This document shows positions 56,475-64,000 of a stretch of 64,000 nucleotides of DNA, piece by piece (within the stretch, counting starts at the first letter, position 1; each line of letters starts with the position of its first letter). A program made the position numbers and the translations under genes. Under the pieces are notes generated by a model. The model ran no database searches. It had not been told where the DNA came from and saw only the letters and a list, made by a program, of their open reading frames with translations. The DNA comes from Austropuccinia psidii (lineage: Eukaryota; Basidiomycota; Pucciniomycetes; Pucciniales; Sphaerophragmiaceae). The stretch spans positions 2,649,592 through 2,713,591 of the forward strand of contig JALGQZ010000007.1 in NCBI GenBank assembly GCA_023105745.1, read 5' to 3'.

Positions 56475-59267
56475 ATGACTACCAGAAGAGGTTCCCAATA
56501 CTCCATCCAATCAGATGGAGCTGGACTCAGAGGTAGAACTGATCCCTCAAAAGGGAAAAGGAAGGGCAATATCCCCAGTGGAACAGAATCCACACAAGGA
56601 AGTGCCTTATCCCAAAGGCAAGTTCCAGGAATGCCCATGATATCTGAACCTGAATTGGAGCTAAGTATGAGTAACTCAAATAGGTACAAATCACATTCAG
56701 AGGGCTCAAATAGACATCTACATGCGCCAGTACAAGCAGTATTACACAGTGTACAAGGACAAAGATTGGGAAATGCTGCCTCAAATACACCAAGGAGTGA
56801 TGAACTCCTGGCACATCCTGAAAAAGTTCCTCAAAGAGGAGGAGATAGTGAAATACTCCAATGGATGGAAACCACTGTCATCCAAACCTCAAATCAAAAA
56901 GATCAAGGATTACCACGCCAAAAAGAGGGAGGCAACCAAGGAAGAAGCCCCAGTAGCTTCTACCAGCAAGCCCCAAGACAACCCACTTCCCCAAGAAGGG
57001 AAGAAGAACAAGAAAAAGAATTGGAGGAAACCATATTCCCCAAGATACAGGATTCCCAAAATCCAAAAAGGTGCCATGGACAATGTCTTCAATATGGCCA
57101 GAACCTTTATGGAATTCAAAGACAAAGAGGAACAAAGAATGAGACAACCCCATTTCCTAAAGAAATAACCTTGTCTCCTGATGTTGCAAATACTTTAACA
57201 GAAATTAAAAATAGTATTGTACCTCTAAAAGAAATTAAAAATAGTTTATTATCATTACAAGAAATAAATAATAATTTATCTTCTTTAACAAAAATTGTTG
57301 TACAAAACAAGAAAGAGATTGACAACATAAAATTTATGATTGAAAATAATAAACCAAAAGTATTAATTGACAATAATCAAAAATTAATACAAGGACAACA
57401 GGAATTGTACAAATACATAAGTGATATCAAAGAGAAAACTTTGACAATCAATTATGATGTGAGTATCGACAATCTTACAGAAAAATTAAAAAAATTAAGT
57501 ATTTCTGTAGAAGAATCTGAAGAAAAAACTTCATCACACCAAAAATTACTTTTGGACCATGTGGAAAAGAGTGATGAAGCAAGAATGCATCTGAAAGATG
57601 ACATTCAAAGTGAAATAAGGCTTATTATTGAAAAAATGGATAAAATGAATGAGGCTAATCTAAATATGCCAATGTTATCAACTCCATTTTCCCATATAAG
57701 AAGCCCTGTCAAAACAAAAGAGTAATTGACAAATCCTTTCATAACAGACTTGAGTCACCAAGATAATAACCAAGTCTTAATGAAGGAAGCACCTCAATCA
57801 AAAGAATGGCCAACATTCACAGGAGAAGGTGAATATGACCACATGTCATTTATTAAAACAATTGACATGTTACAAGAAAACTATGCCATACCAGATGAAT
57901 TAATCACTGCAAGATTACATTCATTGTTTGAGAAATCTGCAAAAAGATGGTATTATGGCATAAGACAAACAAATGGTAAAAATACCTGGTCTTGGTGGAA
58001 ACAAGAAATAATCACCAAGTGGGAAAATGATGCCTGGTGGTATAAGATAGAAAATACATTTGAAAATTCTTTCTTTGACCCAGAGAAAGATAAACCTTTA
58101 ACTTGGTTCTTGAAACAAGTTGAAAGGCTTAATGCACTGTACCCAGAAATTCCACAAAAAATGGTGCACATGAAAATACTTAAGAAATGTGGAGGGGAAC
58201 TAGAACATGCCCTGAGAAGCAGGTGTATAGAGCCATGCTCCACAGAGGAATATATAAATGCACTAGAAGATATAGTGACAAGAACAAAAATTGACAGAAC
58301 TTGGAAGAAATTGGACATTAAAAGCCCAAATAAGCCATTTATCAAAAAAGATAAATTAAAAGAATCCTTCAAGCCCAATACATCCAACAATAACGAGCAA
58401 AGAGAATGCCATAAATGTGGAGGTATTGGACACTTAGCCAATAATTGCCTCAAAAAGGCAAAGATCAATGAAATAGTGGAAACAGAAAACAACAATGACA
58501 AAGAGGAGGAATCTGACTCTGAAAAAGAGACAGAAGAGTCAGAAAGCTCTGAAAGTGATGAAATCAATATAATTAATGCACAAATTAATAATATTGATAT
58601 AATTTATGAAGTACTGGATGTTAACTCAAGCTTACCACAAGTTGGGACATCTGACACAAACCTGACAGATATACAGGATGCCAAAATGTATAGAACCAAA
58701 CCTGCAAGAGGAATGGGATATACAGCTGGAAAATCAAGTATAAGTATTCTTATGGTTGATAACCAAGAAGGAAAAGTTAACTTAGATACAGGAGCATATT
58801 GCACCTGTGTTGGCAAAAGTTATTTAAAAACCATTGTCCCAGACTGGCAAGAAAAACTTATGCCAATACAAGGTGTCAAATTCAGTAGTGCAAGTGAGAG
58901 CATGAAGACCCTTGGAATAATTGATTTAACACTAATTTTTCCTCATCCTTCACAATGTGTCAGAATGAAAGTGGACTTTGTGGTAATGGAAAACTGTACC
59001 AGTAATCACTTTATCCTGGGAAATGACTACTTATCAATCTATGGTATAGATATCTCTAACCAGAAGGATAGATATTTTATTATAGGAGACAGCAAAAGAC
59101 AAAAGTTTGGCTTCTTAAATAACAAAAAACAAATTACAGTTATTAAGAATGAAGAAAAGATTCCAGAAAAGGATCTTTTTATATCTGAACAACTTAAAGA
59201 GGCAGAATTCAATCAAGAATTAACAGAAAGAATGAAAGAAAAATTAATTGACCTCTTATTTAAGTAA
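56475..59267 (+). pseudogene. Element C: gag and protease
   Basis: The gag-protease part of a Ty3/gypsy element. The register starting at ATG 56475 stays open to TAA 57723-57725. In between, 56722-57168 in another register (DWEMLPQIHQGVMNSW, NGWKPLSSKPQIKKIK, VFNMARTFMEFKDKEEQRMRQ) is the one shared with element B, so at least one shift separates them. A coiled, Asn/Lys-rich segment follows (ANTLTEIKNS...). After the stop, the capsid (WPTFTGEGEYDHMSFIKTID, KWENDAWWYKIE, HALRSRCIEPCSTEEY), the CCHC knuckle CHKCGGIGHLANNC (near 58410-58450), an acidic linker, and the protease LDTGAYCTCVG with HFILGNDYL are all in one frame to TAA 59265-59267. Confidence 0.87.
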
Positions 59268-61130
59268 AAAAATGCCTTTGCAACTGACAAAGAGCCACTA
59301 GGTGCTATAATTGGGCATGAAGTAGACATAATTCTTAATGTGGAAAAGCCTTAACCACCCTTACTAAGGAGACCAGCTTACCCAGCTAGTCCAAGAGCCA
59401 GAGAAGCCTTAGAGGTACACATTAAAGAATTAATGGACCTTGGAGTACTGAGAAAGGTAGGACATAATGAACAGGTAGAAGTCACTACACCTGTCATTAT
59501 AACTTGGCATAATGGAAAATCAAGGATGGTAGGAGACTTCAGAGCCCTGAACACCTATACCATTCCAGACAGATATCCAATACCTAGAATCCATGAGACA
59601 TTGACCCAATTGTCACAAGCTAAGTTCATTACAGCTATGGATGCTCTTAAGGGTTTTCATCAAAATGTCTTAACAGACAATTCCAAGAAACTACTAAGAA
59701 TAATAGTCCATAGTGCAATTTTTGAATACTTAAGAATGCCATTTGGGATAAAAAATGCACCTTCCCATTATCAAAGAATGATGAATACCATATTCCCTGA
59801 AGAATTATCAGAAGGATGGTTAATTATCTATATTGATGATATTATAGTCTGATCAGAGACTTGGGAAAGCCACCTCACAAGCTTAGAAAGAGTACTTCAG
59901 AAAATAGTACAAGTAAATATGAAAATTTACTTGAAAAAGTGTCATTTTGCATATAGTGAGCTAAAAGCACTAGGACATGTTGTATCTGGCCTTAGTCTAG
60001 GAATAGACAAATATAAAGTGGCAGCAGTACTACTTAAACCAATGCCTCAAACCAAAAAAGAAATGCAATCATTTTTAGGATTTGCTGGTTACTATAGACA
60101 GCATATAAAGGACTTTGCAAAAATTGCCAAATCCTTATATAAATTATGTGACCAACAAACAGTTTATGAAATGACTGAAGAAAGGGTCAAGGCATATGAA
60201 GAATTGAAAAATTCACTAACAAATTCCCCATTTCTTCTAATGCCAGATTGGAAACTACCCTTCAAACTATACATTGATGCTTGTGGAGAAGGACTAGGTG
60301 CTGCACTTCAACAAACACAAATTATCAATGATAAACCAGTGGAAGGACCAATTTGTTTCATTTCAAGGCAGATAAAGCCAACAGAAGCAAGGTATGGAGC
60401 CAGCCAAATGGAATGCTTATGCCTAGTGTGGGCTTTAGAAAAACTGCATTATTATGTGGATGGCACAGTATTTGATGTAATCACAGACTGTAATGCTGTG
60501 AAATCACTATTAAATATGAAGACCCCAAATAGACATATGCTGAGATGGCAAATTGCTATCCAAGAATATAGAGGAAATATGACTATTGTGCATAAATCTG
60601 GAAATATTCATAAAAATGCAGATGGTCTTAGCAGATGGGCTTTAGCAAATACCCCTGACAATCCAGCATGGGTACCACAAGAAGAACACCATATAGAAGG
60701 AATATGTGTTACAGACATTGGCACAGAATTCTTTAACAAAGTTAAAGAAAGCTATAAGACAGACAAAAATTGCCATATCTTAAGCCAACTTCTAATGAAA
60801 GACTGCAAAGACCCATCACTTGCATCAAAACTAGATGAAATATGGAAAAAGGCATATGATGAAGGAAGATTCCACCTCCTTGATGGAATCCTGTACCATA
60901 GAACAAAACACACATGTGTTATGAAATTAACAGATAGAACACTAATAAACACTATTTTACATGAGTGTCATGATAGTGTTGCTTCTGGACATCTCTCAGA
61001 AGATAGGACACTAGAGAGGGTGAAAACCTGCTCTTGGTGGCCAAATTGGAAGAAGGATGTTGCAGAGTACTGCCAACCTGTGACAGATCCCAAAAAGCCA
61101 AAAGAGCCACAGGAAAGAAATTTGGAATGA
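59268..61130 (+). pseudogene. Element C: reverse transcriptase, RNase H and integrase start
   Basis: It continues in frame from the protease after the TAA at 59265-59267 (B and A families read Gln-Cys here). A second TAA at 59352-59354 replaces the Tyr of RPYPPLL. RT blocks are FITAMDALKGFHQN (motif A), [19 protein letters not shown] and IYIDDIIV, followed by TGA 59850-59852 in place of the Cys codon of element B. RNase H follows ([30 protein letters not shown]), then the integrase HHCC region (ECH...SGHLS) up to EYC. Near 61075 the frame shifts by one base inside the CHSCDR equivalent. At least four lesions, so pol is inactive. Confidence 0.88.
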
Positions 61131-62272
61131 TGATCCAAATCCAAGAACCAAAATCCCCATGGGAAATAGTTCATATGGATTGGGTAACAGCATTACCTCC
61201 AGGAGGAGACAGGAGTTATAATGCATGCCTAGTGTTAGTTGACAGGTACAGTAAAACTCCCATGGTCTTACCATGTCACAAAGATGACACAGCTATGGAT
61301 ACAGCCATAATGATATGGAGTAAAGTCATTAGCCACACAGGCTTATTCCAAAACATTATAAGTGACAGAGACCCAAAGTTCACTTCAGCATTATGGACAA
61401 ATCTCCATAACTTGTTTGGGACAAAGTTATCATTCTCAACGGCTTATCATCCTCAAACTGATGGTTTAGCAGAAAGAATGATACAGACCTTAGAGGAAAT
61501 GATCAGAAGATTCTGTGCTTATGGGCTAGAATTCAAAAATTCTGATGGTTTTACCCATGATTTGTGTACACTAATACCAGCACTGGAACTGGCATATAAA
61601 AAATCAATCCATTCTTCTACTGGAAAAACACCAGCAATGCTAGAAAAAGGTTGGAATACAAGACTTCCTTATGATACCCTCAAAAAGGACTTAGTGGATA
61701 TACACCCAACAGCAAGCAGCTTTAAAATAATGCTTGACAAAGCAAGACACCATGAAAACAGATGCATTCAAGACTCTTTCAAATATGCAAAGGAAAGATG
61801 GGACAAAAGTCATAAACCACCTGACTTCAAAATAGGAGATTTGGTGCTAGTATCAACTCTTAATTTTAATAACATAAAAGGACCAAAGAAATTGAAAGAT
61901 TCCTTTGCAGGACCATTTATGATAAAAGCACTTCATGGACCCAATGCTGTACAATTGGAACTCACAGGTGATTTAATGAACAAACACCCAGCTTTCCCTG
62001 TAAGTCTAATAAAACCTTACAGCTCAAGTGACAAGGAGTTATCTCCACTAAGAAATAAACCCCCACTTGAAATCCCCCCTTTGGAAGAAGGAGAAGAAAA
62101 TAAAATTATGAAAGTTCTTAAAGAAAGAAGGACAAGAAACAAAAAAGAAAGAGAATACCTTGTAAGGTATAGAAATCTAACTCAAGAAGATGAATGGCTA
62201 CTTGAGAGAGATATAACAAATGCTGATAAACTACTAAGGAGGTTTAGAAATGAAAGAAAACCTAAAGAATAA
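61034..62272 (+). pseudogene. Element C: integrase core and chromodomain
   Basis: Open from 61034, with real similarity from about 61075: [41 protein letters not shown] and [18 protein letters not shown] make the DDE core. Then come [29 protein letters not shown], the GPF module AGPFMIKALHGPNAVQLEL, and a chromodomain [22 protein letters not shown] ending in a basic tail RFRNERKPKE. This part would be intact but for the frameshift upstream. Confidence 0.88.
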
Positions 62273-62390
62273 TAAAATAAAGCATTATTGAGCTTCAAGA
62301 CTGGTAAAGTCTACTGAAGAGGTAGGACAGTGGATGATACCCTAATCACACATATCAGATTGTGGTACAATCTTTTTTGGTGGTAGGAAA
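62273..62390 (+). other. Element C 3' UTR and polypurine-like tract
   Basis: About 118 bp ending TTGGTGGTAGGAAA directly before the 3' LTR. The same GGTGGTAGGRAA tract precedes the 3' LTRs of elements B and D, and GGTGCTAGGGAA that of A; it probably primes plus-strand synthesis. Confidence 0.6.
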
Positions 62391-64000
62391 TGTGAGCCTT
62401 TGAGATATGACCACATACCCAATAAGGTCACAAAACATACTTAGAGCAATTATACCTTTAAGATAATTATATTAAAATCACTTAGAACAATTACACATTA
62501 AAAATAATTACTTTAAAAATACAAAAAATACCATAAATTGGTACAAAACTTGGTTTAACTTAAAAAACAATGAATCAACATATGAGATAAATTACTCCAT
62601 TGGATTCCTCATGGTAAAATACACATATACCATTTTTATGGCATATCTGTAAAACCAATATTTAATGAGTTATAAGGAATAATACCTTATAAAAACCATA
62701 AATCCTTATTTATTTCAAGAACCAATGAAACAACATGTGAAATAAATTGAACCATTGGATTCCCCATGAAAATCCACACATAAAACAATTAATGAGCTAA
62801 TTACCAAAGCTAATACTTAAGGAATTAACCTGAATATATGCACTTTTTTGGTCAACGCATATATTCAAGGATCATAGCTAATATCTCTTAAACTATACAA
62901 GATAGAGTGATGAACCAAAAATAAAGTTACCACGTAATTACTGTAAGAACACAGATATGAACTTTATTTTACAGCTTATAAACAAGGCTAAAACCTATGA
63001 TGAAATATTGATAAAAATCAACAGAGCTGTTGACCACTTTGTTGTGAAAGTGGTCCAAACTTAAAATAAAGTACACAGTTGGATTATACTAGTTCATTCG
63101 TGAAGAATGATGTAATTTTTATTAATAAATTCAGGGTGTAACCCCCTGAAATCATGATTTGCAGTTTAAAATATTGAATTTCGACAGAAAAGATGAGTTA
63201 CAAGAAAAATCATCAAAATTGGAGTTTTGATGATGTAATGAAAAGCTCTTGGAAGCATAATAGGGTTATGTCAGGCTATCAGAATTCACTCTCTCAATTA
63301 CTGTAGCGTGCAAAACCTAAGAGTGATTAAAGATCAAAGTTTGAGCTTAATTTGAGCAGTTATGATCACTCACTGTAACCTTAATTTAAGTTTAACAGTA
63401 ATATAAGTGATAAAATTGGTGAATACTATTAGTTTATGATTAAAACTAATAAAATCCACGAAAATTGTGGTTCTGCCAAGCCTCTGATGTCATCAACTTT
63501 AGAGTTATAGTGATAACTCTAAATAATGGTGTAATAATGATGCAATATGGTTTGATCATGATGTAATCATCTCCAAACCTTAAATTATTGATCAATTCCA
63601 GTGGATATGATCAGTACACGTCTACTAGAAGCCTGCTGGACTCTAGGAGGGAGGTATTTACTATAAATAGAGCTCTTTTTAGTCTATTTTCCCCTCAGAC
63701 GCATCAAAAACATTAAATCAATTAAATCAAAGGTAATTTCTTTATTCTTTATATATAAAACTATTATATTATTAAAGACCAAATACCACTTTTGTTATAA
63801 TCATCTATTGTGACGTTATTAAATAATTTATTTAATTGTTTTTGCTAAAAATCTCTCTAAGAACTCATTTCCACGTAAAAATCAAGAATATTAGTAATTT
63901 TTCTTTATTTTTATTGTAAATACAATTTGAAAAGGTTTTATTTATAGTTTTTTGGCGTAAAATATTTCAAAATTATTATATTAAGTGTTGAAAGTAGGTT
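62391..64000 (+). repeat. Element C 3' LTR (LTR1 family), cut by the window edge
   Basis: Starts TGTGAGCCTTTGAGATATGACC. 1610 of about 2030 bp are present. TATA box CTATAAATAG is at 63661-63670. Confidence 0.92.

Noticed and set aside
1..64000. CRISPR arrays, tRNA or rRNA genes, bacterial-type operons
   Set aside because: No array of short repeats with unique spacers, no cloverleaf or rRNA core seen; introns and element types are fungal.

Overview
The window looks like a repeat-dense chromosome segment of a rust fungus (Pucciniales). My best guess is Austropuccinia psidii or a close relative. The reasons are the wording of the Ty3/gypsy gag-pol proteins, a basidiomycete-type Tnp2 transposase, a TET/JBP-like dioxygenase, compact introns of 58-86 bp with GTNNGT donors, and very AT-rich decayed repeats. 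This is recognition from memory, not a database result. I see no ordinary host gene; everything I can assign belongs to a mobile element or its cargo.

The centrepiece is one young DNA transposon at 17204-37988 (20,785 bp). It has 46-bp terminal inverted repeats with 2 mismatches, 5'-CACC termini and a TAT target duplication. It disrupts a solo LTR, and intact LTR copies elsewhere in the window show the empty site. It carries six genes: a Tnp2/CACTA-type transposase (minus, 17988-21148), an unrecognised 646-aa protein (plus, 22109-24170), a SNF2 DEAH-box ATPase (minus, 24477-26909), a Zn(II)2Cys6-like protein (plus, 29949-31324), a TET/JBP-like 2OG-Fe(II) dioxygenase (minus, 32443-33654, perhaps from 33787) and an unrecognised ~677-aa gene with a 1-bp frameshift (minus, 34365-36605). 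Its spacers hold a family of 24-30 bp palindromes, two related minisatellites, a 373-bp tandem duplication rich in CTCAGC motifs, and subterminal ACGTCAAGC repeats. Splice models were built by eye; for every intact multi-exon gene the summed exon length is a multiple of three. A decayed second copy of the same transposon lies at 7778-9670.

The rest is a nest of Ty3/gypsy (chromovirus) LTR elements from at least four LTR families, here called LTR1 to LTR4. Left side: an LTR1 end (1-1458) sits in the gag of decayed element A (1459-7777, LTR2 family), which itself sits in the decayed transposon copy. Middle: two LTR4 copies lie in opposite orientation (9679-11490 and about 12101-13697 plus 38501-38651). 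The second contains a solo LTR2 (13698-38500), which holds both a solo LTR3 (14974-16821) and the 20.8-kb transposon. Right side: element E (LTR3) is entered by element D (LTR1), and D is entered by element B (LTR2, 44793-53226, nearly identical LTRs, TSD ATCTT) and by element C (LTR1, from 53718 past the window end).

Together, the transposase would move the big element. The dioxygenase, SNF2 remodeller and zinc-cluster protein could act on chromatin or DNA methylation of the element or its targets. That functional link is inference.
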